A stretch of 15,898 nt of DNA from DAIRET01 sp036795455 (lineage in GTDB: Bacteria; Bacteroidota; Ignavibacteria; Ignavibacteriales; Ignavibacteriaceae), in assembly GCA_036795455.1 (NCBI GenBank), contig DAIRET010000056.1, positions 1 through 15,898 of the forward strand. Direction: 5' to 3'. Each line of letters starts with the position of its first letter. Positions within the stretch are counted from its first letter, which is position 1. The notes beneath the pieces are model-generated. The model was not told the origin of the DNA. It did no database searches and saw only the letters and a program-made list of their open reading frames with translations. Positions 1-7,194 of this stretch are shown one piece after another. Position numbers and translations under genes: made by a program.

Positions 1-298
1 GTAATAAATTCTCTTTAATTTAACAGCGGAAATATCGCTTAATAAGATAAAAGGTACTTGTTTCGTTTGATCTCATTTAGTTACATACCACACAGCAGAG
101 AATTACTACCTACAAACTTAAATCCCGTGCTGCTTAAGCCGTTTGGGGGATTGAATAATACAACAGAAATTGAGTTTTATCAATTCAAGTAAATATGAGT
201 AAGTATGATGGGAACTAATAAAAGATTAATCGATTTATATCTTACATGTCTACGAATAGTTATATTATTTATTTAGTAGGGATATTTAAGCATAATAC
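1..298. other. Gene-free leader before the first CDS
   Basis: No reading frame of substance, RNA gene or TAnnTTTG promoter is visible. ATTGA...TCAAT near 168-183 forms a minor AT-rich hairpin. This is probably the 5' region of the VCBS-repeat gene. Confidence 0.4.
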
Positions 299-2080
299 AT
301 GAAAAATAAATTAATCATTACATTTTTCTTTTTGGCTAATTACATCCTTTGTGGACAAGGAAAAGAATCCTTGTCCATTACTCCCGAACAAGATGTTATC
401 GGAGTATCAAGAAATACTCAAATTATTGTTGAGTTAAATACACCTATTGATTCATCGATATCTCAAGTTAATAACTTATTTCAAATATACGGCTCTAATA
501 GCGGTTTGGTAAAAGGTACTGTCGAGGCAGACACAACTAATAATAAATTTATTTTTACACCAGTTAACTCTTTCTTTTGTGGAGAAGTTATTAACGCATA
601 CTTCGGTCCTTTAGGTTTCCCGGGTGATAGTGTGAAAACATCTATTCACTGGCGATTTACAATCGAAATAACAAACCAGACGAATGCAAATTTCGATAGC
701 TTGCAAAGATTCGATTACCCGAGTTTCGATGCAATTGCGGTTGATTTTAATAATGATGGAGCTATAGATATTGTCTCAGCAACAGGTAGAGTAATTTTTA
801 ATGATGGTACCGGATCATTCAATTCTTATGAAGTGATAGAAGAACTTAACGGTCTAAAATATTTGGTTGATGTAAATAATGACCAAATCTTGGATATAAT
901 CACATCTACTGCTGATGCTGCAAATGTACTTCTTGGCGATAGTGCCGGGAATTATCATTTTCATCAAAACATATACTCCGTAGGTGGTCTTATAATCGCC
1001 AAAGGTGATATAAACGGAGATGGGTTTGTTGATTTAATAGCAAAAGATATGTGGGGATGGAATGGGCAAAACAACCTATGGAAAAGACTAATAAATGATA
1101 AGACCGGGAAATTTATAATTGACTCGAGTGCTACATATTTGGAGAACTATATATCTGAAGCAGATTTGGTTGATATGGATAAGGATGGCGATTTGGATTT
1201 AGTATTATTAAACACCTGGCCTGCTGAATACAATCAGTTTGAAGGGGCATATATTTATTATAACAACGGATCAGGTGAATTTACAGATTCGTTAAAAGTT
1301 CGTTTTTATATTTGTCCTTATGATGATTATTTAAGCGATTTGAGGCAATTATTTATCAATGATTATGATCTAAATGGATTAAATGATATTTGCGCTTTTG
1401 GGTCATTGGGTGGTGGTTTAATAATACTTCAAGAACCGAATAGTTCTTTTTGCGGCTATGTAGAGACTGCATTTTCAGGTGCAGAAAACTTTGCATTTTT
1501 TACATCTGGAGATATTGATGGAAACAACCGATTTGATATGGTTGTATCAAACCTGCAGGTTTGTAAAGAGTGTGGTGATACTGGAGAAGTTAGAATGAAC
1601 AATTACTTAAACTTCAATCCAATTGATTTTTGGAAAGATTCGGCTCATACTTGGTTTAGCTTGGGTATCCGAAATGAAGTTGGCGTTGCTGTAGTACCGA
1701 TACTTGCAGATGTGGATAATGACGGCGACCTTGACATTATTCATACCGGTTATCCAACGACAGTAACCTATAATGAAAATGTTATAACAAGCGTTGAAGA
1801 ACAAGATGATTTACCAACATCTTTTTCTCTTTCTCAAAACTATCCTAATCCATTTAATAGCATGACTAAAATATCTTATAATCTCCCTTCCTCAGGTGTT
1901 GTGAAACTAACTGTTTATAACGTGCTGGGGGAGAAAATCAAATTACTTGTAAACAATTATCAAAGCAGTGGAAATCATACTGTAAGTTTTGATGCATCAA
2001 TATTCCCCAATGGTTTATACCTTTATAGGCTAGAATTTAATGGGGAGCAGATAGTAAAAAAGATGATCTATTTAAAATAA
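299..2080 (+). CDS. Secreted FG-GAP/VCBS repeat protein with type IX sorting tail
   Basis: A 593-residue exported protein of unknown specific role. Residues 1-19 form a signal peptide. Residues about 24-125 resemble a bacterial Ig-like (Big_5/SbsA-type) module. From about 145 to 490 there are seven calcium-loop repeats of the FG-GAP/VCBS kind, seen as DFNNDGAID, DVNNDQILD, DINGDGFVD, DMDKDGDLD, DYDLNGLND, DIDGNNRFD and DVDNDGDLD, which should fold as a beta-propeller. Residues 508-593 are a Por/type IX secretion sorting domain starting SFSLSQNYPNPFN and ending in a basic KKMIYLK. This implies export across the outer membrane and surface attachment or release. No clear Shine-Dalgarno sequence precedes the ATG, as is common in this group. 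The next gene starts 19 nt downstream with a similar tail, so the two are probably co-transcribed. The domain calls are secure; the ligand is unknown. Confidence 0.9.
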   Translation: MKNKLIITFFFLANYILCGQGKESLSITPEQDVIGVSRNTQIIVELNTPIDSSISQVNNLFQIYGSNSGLVKGTVEADTTNNKFIFTPVNSFFCGEVINAYFGPLGFPGDSVKTSIHWRFTIEITNQTNANFDSLQRFDYPSFDAIAVDFNNDGAIDIVSATGRVIFNDGTGSFNSYEVIEELNGLKYLVDVNNDQILDIITSTADAANVLLGDSAGNYHFHQNIYSVGGLIIAKGDINGDGFVDLIAKDMWGWNGQNNLWKRLINDKTGKFIIDSSATYLENYISEADLVDMDKDGDLDLVLLNTWPAEYNQFEGAYIYYNNGSGEFTDSLKVRFYICPYDDYLSDLRQLFINDYDLNGLNDICAFGSLGGGLIILQEPNSSFCGYVETAFSGAENFAFFTSGDIDGNNRFDMVVSNLQVCKECGDTGEVRMNNYLNFNPIDFWKDSAHTWFSLGIRNEVGVAVVPILADVDNDGDLDIIHTGYPTTVTYNENVITSVEEQDDLPTSFSLSQNYPNPFNSMTKISYNLPSSGVVKLTVYNVLGEKIKLLVNNYQSSGNHTVSFDASIFPNGLYLYRLEFNGEQIVKKMIYLK

Positions 2081-2084
2081 TCTT

Positions 2085-2091
2085 AAAGGAG
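2085..2091 (+). promoter_or_regulatory. Strong ribosome binding site of the M6 peptidase gene
   Basis: AAAGGAG lies 8 nt before the ATG at 2100, in the short gap after the stop of the VCBS-repeat gene. It fixes the peptidase start and suggests independent re-initiation within one transcript. Confidence 0.75.
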
Positions 2092-2099
2092 AACTTAAA

Positions 2100-4040
2100 A
2101 TGAAAAGTCATATTTTCCAATTAGCAATTCTATTGATTGCATTCCAGAATGTTTTTGCCCAGGAAGCAAACATACCAAGCTGGCCTTGTACAGGCAGTTC
2201 ATCTTCATCTACAAAATATATTAACTCAACTCTTACCCTGAAGGTAATTTTAGTTGAATTTTCGGATATCAAACATCGAAATCCCTCGCAAGATGGTTTA
2301 CCAGAATATACCTATGATGATTTTGAAAATCTATTTTTCTCTAACGGAATTTATGCTAGTCCCAATATGTATTCGCCTGACAATAAGCAAGTATTCGGCA
2401 GTCTTCATGATTATTACAATAAAATGTCGGATGGAAATTTAAATATTACCGGCTATGTTTTAAATAATGATAACAACAGCGACAACATACCCGATTGGAT
2501 TGAATTAGATTATAATAAATCTTATTACAATGATGACTATTATACTACCTTTTATAATGAAGTTATTACGAAAGCTATTGCTCAAGGTTTGAACGTTGGT
2601 GGGCTGGGAACCTATGTTAAATTAGCTATTGTTTATGCTGGTCATGCTTATAGACAAACAAGTAGTGAGAGTGAACCTAGCGGATTGACCCCCAGAGCTT
2701 TTAGTAATAACTATATAATGAGTGAACAGTTTGCTCCTTATGCCCCTTATAATTCTGAACATCCAAATAGAAATTTTTCGCATATTGGTATTCATGCTCA
2801 TGAATTAGGTCACTTGCTTGGATTTCCAGATTTGTACTATTCTTCCAACAACAATGGATGGTGGGATTTAATGGCGGCTGGGAATTACAATGGGCCAACT
2901 TATTCGGGTGCTTGTCCTGCGCCAATAAATCCACAATTGCGTAATGAAAAAGGTTGGGTTAGTTTTAGTTCAATATCCGGCGACCCTACTTACCAAGCAG
3001 ATTATTATTTGCAAGACCCGGAAGTATTTCAGATTATTAATAGCTCCAACAGTAATTATTACTTTCTTGTTGAGACTCGTAAATTTAATCAAACAATGAG
3101 CATTGGTTCGACTAATTGCCCTGATTATAATACTTATGTTCCACACGGAAATAAAACTCAAGGAGTTCTTGTTTGGCGAAAAGACGGGACTGTTTCACAT
3201 GGTAGGATTATACATGCCAACGGGTTGGCGTGGACAAGTGGAAATTTAGGTAATGCTGGCGATATATTGCCCGGTGACAGCGGTGTTGAAGTTATAACAC
3301 CTTGGTCAGATTTAAGAACAACAAGTTCAACTTATAATTGGATACCAAATACGACAACAAGCACCAACTGTGGATTTGAAATTATTTATGAAGGTAATGG
3401 CTACTATACAATAGATTTTTATTCTCAAAATCCAGTCCAAGCTTCACCATCATATCCTAAAAACCTACAAATAACAACAAGTGATAATAATAATCCAGTA
3501 CTAACCTGGGAAGCAAATATAGAACCCGATATAAGCGGTTATATAATTGATAGAGCTGATGGTGGTTATTGGGAATATAATATCGCTCAAGTCTCCACGA
3601 CCAGTTTTATTGATTACAATGTTAATATAAATCCGGTATTTGAGGACGTTATTACATATAAAATAAGAGCTGTCGATACTCAAGCTAAAATCTCTGTTCC
3701 CAGCGAAGCAGTAAGTATTGATGATGCTGTTCTTCACAAAAAGAATTTTTCTACAGGTGAAATTGCTGATAAATCATTTGATTATTTTTTAAGCACTTCA
3801 TACCCTAACCCATTTAATCCTACAACAACTATAGCATATCAGATAAAAGAAAAAGGATTAGTGCAGTTAAAAGTTTATGATATATTAGGTAAAGAAATAA
3901 CTGTTCTTGTAAATGAAATAAAATCTGCGGGGCAATATACTGTAAATTTTGATGGAAGCCATTTACCTTCCGGAGTGTATATTTATTCACTAAGAGTGAA
4001 TGAATTTGTTCAAAACAACAAAATGACATTATTGAAATAA
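2100..4040 (+). CDS. Secreted M6-family metalloprotease with type IX sorting tail
   Basis: A 646-residue exported zinc endopeptidase of the M6 (immune inhibitor A-like) type. Residues 1-20 are a signal peptide ending NVFA. Residues about 45-440 form the catalytic region: the family motif FGSLHDYYNKMSDG is near 99-112, the zinc site HELGHLLGFPD is at 234-244 (H234, E235, H238, third ligand D244), and the WWDLMAAGN Met-turn region is at 254-262. A fibronectin type III-like module spans about 450-545, with WEANIEPDISGYIIDRA as the recognisable core. Residues 562-646 are a Por-type sorting domain containing YPNPFNPTTT. The protein should be secreted through the type IX system and act on extracellular proteins, probably for nutrient acquisition. 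It follows the VCBS-repeat gene by 19 nt. All catalytic residues are present. The substrate is unknown. Confidence 0.93.
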   Translation: MKSHIFQLAILLIAFQNVFAQEANIPSWPCTGSSSSSTKYINSTLTLKVILVEFSDIKHRNPSQDGLPEYTYDDFENLFFSNGIYASPNMYSPDNKQVFGSLHDYYNKMSDGNLNITGYVLNNDNNSDNIPDWIELDYNKSYYNDDYYTTFYNEVITKAIAQGLNVGGLGTYVKLAIVYAGHAYRQTSSESEPSGLTPRAFSNNYIMSEQFAPYAPYNSEHPNRNFSHIGIHAHELGHLLGFPDLYYSSNNNGWWDLMAAGNYNGPTYSGACPAPINPQLRNEKGWVSFSSISGDPTYQADYYLQDPEVFQIINSSNSNYYFLVETRKFNQTMSIGSTNCPDYNTYVPHGNKTQGVLVWRKDGTVSHGRIIHANGLAWTSGNLGNAGDILPGDSGVEVITPWSDLRTTSSTYNWIPNTTTSTNCGFEIIYEGNGYYTIDFYSQNPVQASPSYPKNLQITTSDNNNPVLTWEANIEPDISGYIIDRADGGYWEYNIAQVSTTSFIDYNVNINPVFEDVITYKIRAVDTQAKISVPSEAVSIDDAVLHKKNFSTGEIADKSFDYFLSTSYPNPFNPTTTIAYQIKEKGLVQLKVYDILGKEITVLVNEIKSAGQYTVNFDGSHLPSGVYIYSLRVNEFVQNNKMTLLK

Positions 4041-4057
4041 AACAGTGTGAAAATATA

Positions 4058-4094
4058 GGGCAAGTTTTTAATATCTTGCCCTTAAAATTTTAAG
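4058..4094 (+). terminator. Stem-loop terminator after the M6 peptidase
   Basis: GGGCAAG (4058-4064) pairs perfectly with CTTGCCC (4075-4081) around a 10-nt AT-only loop, 17 nt after the stop codon. The right arm runs into TTAAAATTTT. The following CTTAAAATTTTAAG (4081-4094) is itself a perfect palindrome. This looks like an intrinsic terminator, although the T tract is interrupted by A residues. Confidence 0.65.
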
Positions 4095-4123
4095 TCTTAA
4101 GTGTAACCTATATTAAGGGTTCT

Positions 4124-4162
4124 CAGGCCCAAAGGGTAAATCCAAAGGACAGGCCCAAAGGG
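4124..4162. repeat. Pair of 13-bp direct repeats in the intergenic region
   Basis: CAGGCCCAAAGGG occurs at 4124-4136 and again at 4150-4162, with a 26-bp period. The spacer between them also contains CCAAAGGA, so the block looks like a short degenerate tandem repeat. The function is unknown. With the terminator before it and the attC-like hairpin after it, this accounts for most of the gene-free stretch 4041-4394; I see nothing recognisable in 4170-4310. Confidence 0.55.
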
Positions 4163-4311
4163 CAAGCAAGAGAAAAGAATACCCTTGTGATTTTTTAAGT
4201 TTATATTGAGTAAAAATCTTTGATTAAAGAGTGGAAGTATTTTAGAAAAAGTGATTCGTTTTAAAGTAAAACATGAATGGAAATTTATTCCAAGGGATGG
4301 ATTCCCAAAAT

Positions 4312-4378
4312 AATTAACCCGGCAGTGTTACGTTTTTCCCATAGGGATGCCTATGGCAAACATAACACGGCGTTATAC
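4312..4378 (+). other. attC-like integron recombination site
   Basis: A 67-nt imperfect palindrome with attC architecture. The outer boxes end in TTAAC (to 4318) and begin GTTATAC (4372-4378), containing the essential AAC and GTT triplets. Inside, GTGTTA (4325-4330) pairs with TAACAC (4363-4368), GTTT (4332-4335) with AAAC (4358-4361), and CCATAGG (4339-4345) with CCTATGG (4350-4356) around a GATG loop. The arms differ by a C/A mismatch and a 3x1 internal loop. Extra bases sit on one side near GCAG (4322-4325), resembling the extrahelical bases that set strand choice in attC sites. The fit to the GTTRRRY core is imperfect (T at the fifth base). The next gene starts 17 nt after the right box, as expected for a cassette. 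A hairpin of another origin is the alternative. Confidence 0.6.
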
Positions 4379-4394
4379 CACTAAAAGGTGAAGT

Positions 4395-5324
4395 ATGTAT
4401 TTATTCAAATTAGAGAGAGAAAATAAGCTCAAAGAAGTTCGTGAGGTCAAATTCAAACTTGAGAAAGAAATTCAACGATTGACAGAAAATAATCTTTCCG
4501 AAATCTTCGGCTTGAAGTTTGTCAAGTCTGAATTTGCACTTCACAATTTTAGAATTGATACATTAGCTTTTGATGAAGAACTTAAATCCTTTGTTATCAT
4601 AGAATATAAAAAGGATAAAAGCTTTTCAGTTGTTGACCAAGGTTACGCGTATCTTTCTCTTATGCTTAATAGTAAAGCCGATTTTATTTTAGAATACAAC
4701 GAAAGTTTGCAGAAGAATTTAAAAAGAAACGATGTAGATTGGTCCCAGTCAAAGGTAATATTTGTATCGCCCTCATTTACAGATTATCAAAAGGAATCCA
4801 TTAATTTCAAGGATTTGCCAATCGAGTTATGGGAGATAAAACAATTTACAAATCAAACAATTACCTTAATTCCACAAAAAGCTTCTAGTGCAACGGAATC
4901 AATCAAAACTATATCCAAAACAAGTAAAACAATCGAAAAGGTTATTGAAGAAATTAAAGTATATACTGAAGCTGACCATATAAATGAAGCTAGTGAAGAA
5001 GTTGCTGAATTATATCAAAAATTCAAATCTGCAATTCTCAACATAAGTGATGATATCTCCATCAAACCTAAGAAAATGTATATTGGTTTTGTTGCAAATA
5101 AAAAGAATATCTGTGATTTCCATTTATATAAAGGTTATGTGAAAATATGGATTAACCTGCATAAAGGCGAGTTGAATGACCCCAAAAATATTACGAAAGA
5201 TGTTTCCCAGACTGGTCATTGGGGAAATGGAGATTATCAGTTACAAGTTTCAAACGATGATAATTTAGAATACATAATTAGTTTAATCAAAGAATCTTAT
5301 TTAAAAATAGTAAACGTGGTATAA
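4395..5324 (+). CDS. PD-(D/E)XK nuclease-like protein with DUF5655 domain (cassette gene)
   Basis: A 309-residue cytosolic protein without a signal peptide. The N-terminal half (about 1-160) has the restriction-endonuclease-like fold signature. An acidic residue follows FRI (D55), then VIIEYKK supplies E70 and K72, and VDQGYAY (80-86) matches the conserved helix after the active site. Together these give a D...ExK motif. Residues about 165-200 look like a linker. The remainder (200-309) matches the DUF5655 domain, with FHLYKGYVKIWINL and TGHWGNGDY as recognisable parts. Proteins of this layout are widespread and usually described as putative nucleases; the DNA target is not known. AAGGTG is placed well for translation from the ATG. 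The stop codon lies inside the right-hand cassette box, and inverted 10-bp sequences flank the gene exactly, so it appears to be a mobile integron cassette. A defence role is inference. Confidence 0.8.
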   Translation: MYLFKLERENKLKEVREVKFKLEKEIQRLTENNLSEIFGLKFVKSEFALHNFRIDTLAFDEELKSFVIIEYKKDKSFSVVDQGYAYLSLMLNSKADFILEYNESLQKNLKRNDVDWSQSKVIFVSPSFTDYQKESINFKDLPIELWEIKQFTNQTITLIPQKASSATESIKTISKTSKTIEKVIEEIKVYTEADHINEASEEVAELYQKFKSAILNISDDISIKPKKMYIGFVANKKNICDFHLYKGYVKIWINLHKGELNDPKNITKDVSQTGHWGNGDYQLQVSNDDNLEYIISLIKESYLKIVNVV

Positions 5325-5333
5325 CCCGTTATG
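5316..5333 (+). other. Cassette 3' boundary and collapsed attC remnant
   Basis: GTGGTATAAC (5316-5325) is the exact reverse complement of GTTATACCAC at 4372-4381, the start of this cassette; integron cassettes show this because both ends derive from one circular form. It is followed after CC by GTTAT (5328-5332), so ATAAC-CC-GTTAT forms a minimal palindrome. The normal central stem of about 50 nt is missing, which suggests an attC that has lost its middle by deletion and is now inactive. Confidence 0.5.
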
Positions 5334-5350
5334 TTAATGGAAGCTATGAT

Positions 5351-6247
5351 ATGAAACCACTCTCAATTATTTTCAACAGTTTAGTACTTATTATTTTGTT
5401 TACTGGATGTGAAAATTCAGTAAACAATTCTAACCCTTTTAATACGTCATCCTCATTGGATACTCTAGAACGTAATATTACTTCTGGTGTCAGATTTACA
5501 TTAAATGGTCTAAAAGACAGTTATAATTTTGGAGATAATTTAACTGGCACAATTACATTGACAAACTATAACGATACAGCAGCATTTATGGTTTATTTTC
5601 CTATTTGGCCTGCTTGGGGTTTGGATGTTTATGATGAAAATATGAATTTTGTTGGCGGCGGTCCGGAAAGCATTAGTTTTATAGATGTTCGTTATGAATT
5701 AAAAAAGGGAGAGTCAAATGTTTGCGACGTCTATTGGTCTAAAACTACATATTCAAAAGCAAAATATGGTGTAAGTTTTCCGGCGTTCTCGGGGAAGTAT
5801 TTGTTAAAATTTAGCCTATCTGGTAATAATAATTTTCATGATAAATATTTAACTAAATGGATTACTGTGAATGAAAATGGTAAACAAGACCCCGTAATAT
5901 TTCAAAATACTTACGACCAATGGGATGTTGCCATTTTGGATTTGGCTTTAAGAAATAGATTCTCAAAAGAATTAACTTATTCATTCAAGAGTGAACCTAA
6001 AGCAGAATTAACAATTATCGACTATCCTGCTGGACAAGATACAGTTTATCAAAAAGATATTTGGTTTTCGGATACTAAATTTACCATCCCGGGGAAAAAG
6101 GATACTTTACTTTTCTCCTATCATCTTGATAAAAGAGATTCAATATTAATAAAACTTGATGGTACATATAAGATATTACTAAAATTATCCCTAGTTGAAT
6201 TAGACACAACATTTAGTGCTTTTTCTCAATTTGCAAAAGGGAATTAA
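5351..6247 (+). CDS. Putative lipoprotein with BsuPI-like beta-sandwich domains
   Basis: A 298-residue protein with a lipoprotein signal peptide: a hydrophobic stretch at 4-17 followed by the lipobox LFTGC, so C20 should be lipidated. Residues about 47-135 resemble the BsuPI-type domain (named after an intracellular protease inhibitor), seen in the pattern RFTLNGLKDSYNFGD, then ITLTN, then a DVYDENM turn and KKGES. A second, similar module may occupy about 200-285 (IWFSDTKFTIPGKKDTLLF...DGTYKILLKL). The family often appears in secreted proteins; no enzymatic motif is visible. Whether it inhibits a protease is unknown. The start follows the collapsed attC by about 20 nt, consistent with a second cassette, but no matching 3' cassette boundary was found. 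No classic Shine-Dalgarno sequence is seen. Confidence 0.75.
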   Translation: MKPLSIIFNSLVLIILFTGCENSVNNSNPFNTSSSLDTLERNITSGVRFTLNGLKDSYNFGDNLTGTITLTNYNDTAAFMVYFPIWPAWGLDVYDENMNFVGGGPESISFIDVRYELKKGESNVCDVYWSKTTYSKAKYGVSFPAFSGKYLLKFSLSGNNNFHDKYLTKWITVNENGKQDPVIFQNTYDQWDVAILDLALRNRFSKELTYSFKSEPKAELTIIDYPAGQDTVYQKDIWFSDTKFTIPGKKDTLLFSYHLDKRDSILIKLDGTYKILLKLSLVELDTTFSAFSQFAKGN

Positions 6248-6357
6248 TGGATTGTCATCCACAGGAATACTTTTTTATCTTGCCTGCCCCTACATAGCAT
6301 ATTCCTTTTGGGGGGACTTTTCCGAAGGATGTTTCACACTTTTCAATAGACGACGTC

Positions 6358-6364
6358 GTTAGGC
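6358..6364 (+). other. Possible right half of an attC site (GTTAGGC)
   Basis: GTTAGGC fits the integron core GTTRRRY exactly and sits 31 nt before the start of the next small gene. It overlaps the perfect palindrome ACGACGTCGT (6350-6359). The complementary left box (GCCTAAC) is absent from 6248-6340, so if this is an attC it is half destroyed. A chance match is possible. Confidence 0.3.
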
Positions 6365-6394
6365 ATTTCTCAAAAATATAAAGGAGAAATAGAA

Positions 6395-6814
6395 ATGAGA
6401 AAAATTATGTTTCGGTTTTTGATTCCAATTGTAATAGTAATATTTCTATTCGGTGGTTGCGCAACAGTTCTTAGGGGCTATGAAGATAGAGTAGATTTGG
6501 TTAATGCTCCCGGGGATATAAAAGTATACTCTAATGAAGGTATTGAAATTCCGGTATCAAGCAGAACAGTAAGGCAATTTTCTGAAAAATCAAAAAAGTT
6601 TGAGAATAAAGAAATAAAAACTATAAGTCTTAGAACAAATAAAAACCATATTTTAGTTTTAAAGTCCAACGACAATGAAAGGAAAGTTGAAATTTATCCT
6701 AAAATAGTTGGCACCTGGTTAATATTAGATATTTTAACCGGAATATTTCCGGCTTTTATTGATGCTTATACCGGTAGTTGGAATAGTTTTCAACCTATCA
6801 ACTCCGGTTTTTAG
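6395..6814 (+). CDS. Small putative lipoprotein
   Basis: A 139-residue protein with a strong lipoprotein signal: basic residues at 2, 3 and 7, a hydrophobic helix at 8-19, and the lipobox LFGGC, giving lipidation at C22. The mature start CATVLRG and the C-terminal hydrophobic stretch GTWLILDILTGIFPAFIDAYTGSW (about 106-129) are patterns seen in small Bacteroidota lipoproteins that lack an assigned function. The C-terminal segment could associate with the membrane. AAGGAG (6381-6386) lies 8 nt upstream of the ATG and fixes the start. The gene lies in the cassette-like island and is followed by a palindromic terminator-like sequence. I cannot assign a function. Confidence 0.8.
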   Translation: MRKIMFRFLIPIVIVIFLFGGCATVLRGYEDRVDLVNAPGDIKVYSNEGIEIPVSSRTVRQFSEKSKKFENKEIKTISLRTNKNHILVLKSNDNERKVEIYPKIVGTWLILDILTGIFPAFIDAYTGSWNSFQPINSGF

Positions 6815-6820
6815 CAAATG

Positions 6821-6834
6821 TACTTTTAAAAGTA
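6821..6834. terminator. Palindromic stem, possible terminator
   Basis: TACTTTTAAAAGTA is a perfect 14-bp palindrome starting 7 nt after the stop of the small lipoprotein gene. It is AT-rich and has no G/C-rich stem, so it is at best a weak terminator. Confidence 0.35.
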
Positions 6835-6920
6835 TTTACATAGTTATTAAAAACAGCTAACCTATACTCAAGGCTCGGAAGCCGCAAAGTAACAAGCCGG
6901 GAATTCACTTTAGGTTTTTA

Positions 6921-7073
6921 TTATTGAAGCGAAAGAGAAATTTTTAATGCTTTATCTATTTCGTTCATTTTAGATTTATTTAAGAAGCCGGGTTTTGTGA
7001 TTTGCCTTTTTTCTTTGTCAATTGTTCTGATTTGCTTTCCGGGGCTTCCGTCCGGGTACAGGTCATTACTCCT
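6921..7073 (-). pseudogene. Decayed 3' end of a MazF/PemK-type toxin gene
   Basis: The reverse strand reads through about 50 codons to a TAA whose complement is at 6921-6923. The peptide contains QIRTIDKEKR, then MNEIDKALKISLSL at its end. This matches the C-terminal part of MazF/PemK mRNA interferases, where QIRTIDK..R and a final helix of the form D.AL.ISL.L are conserved. The N-terminal two thirds (the usual start, the RP.LV core and the catalytic region) are missing, and an in-frame TGA lies immediately upstream (7074-7076). Only the piece SNDLYPDGSPGK precedes the conserved part, possibly left by an internal deletion. No antitoxin gene is seen beside it. It is therefore a toxin relic and the only minus-strand coding trace in the window. 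Together with the palindrome and promoter it accounts for most of the gap 6815-7194. Confidence 0.65.
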
Positions 7074-7126
7074 TCACTCCACCATTTTGTAATAAAAATT
7101 TTGCAAGGATTTAACAATTTTTATTA

Positions 7127-7158
7127 TTTACTCGTTTCATGGATTTTTTTTATCTTTG
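7127..7158 (+). promoter_or_regulatory. Bacteroidota-type promoter of nfnAB
   Basis: TATCTTTG (7151-7158) fits the TAnnTTTG -7 element of the Bacteroidota sigma factor. A T-rich -33 candidate, TTTA (7127-7130), lies 20 nt upstream. The predicted transcript start is about 30 nt before the nfnA ATG. Confidence 0.55.
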
Positions 7159-7194
7159 GCTGACAGAAATTTACTCACAAAATAATTACTCGTT

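Noticed and set aside
4124..4162. Possible CRISPR array
   Set aside because: Only two 13-bp repeats with a 13-bp spacer that resembles the repeat itself, and no cas gene in the window.
4097..4310. Open reading frame on the minus strand, about 70 codons, rich in LPFGP/YPLGL-like segments
   Set aside because: The repeated segments are only the translation of the 13-bp direct repeats. There is no convincing start or ribosome site, and no family resemblance.
6248..6340. Complete attC hairpin upstream of the GTTAGGC box
   Set aside because: Short complementary pieces exist (AGGAATA with TATTCCT, CATCC with GGATG), but they do not nest into an attC-like stem and no GCCTAAC partner is present.
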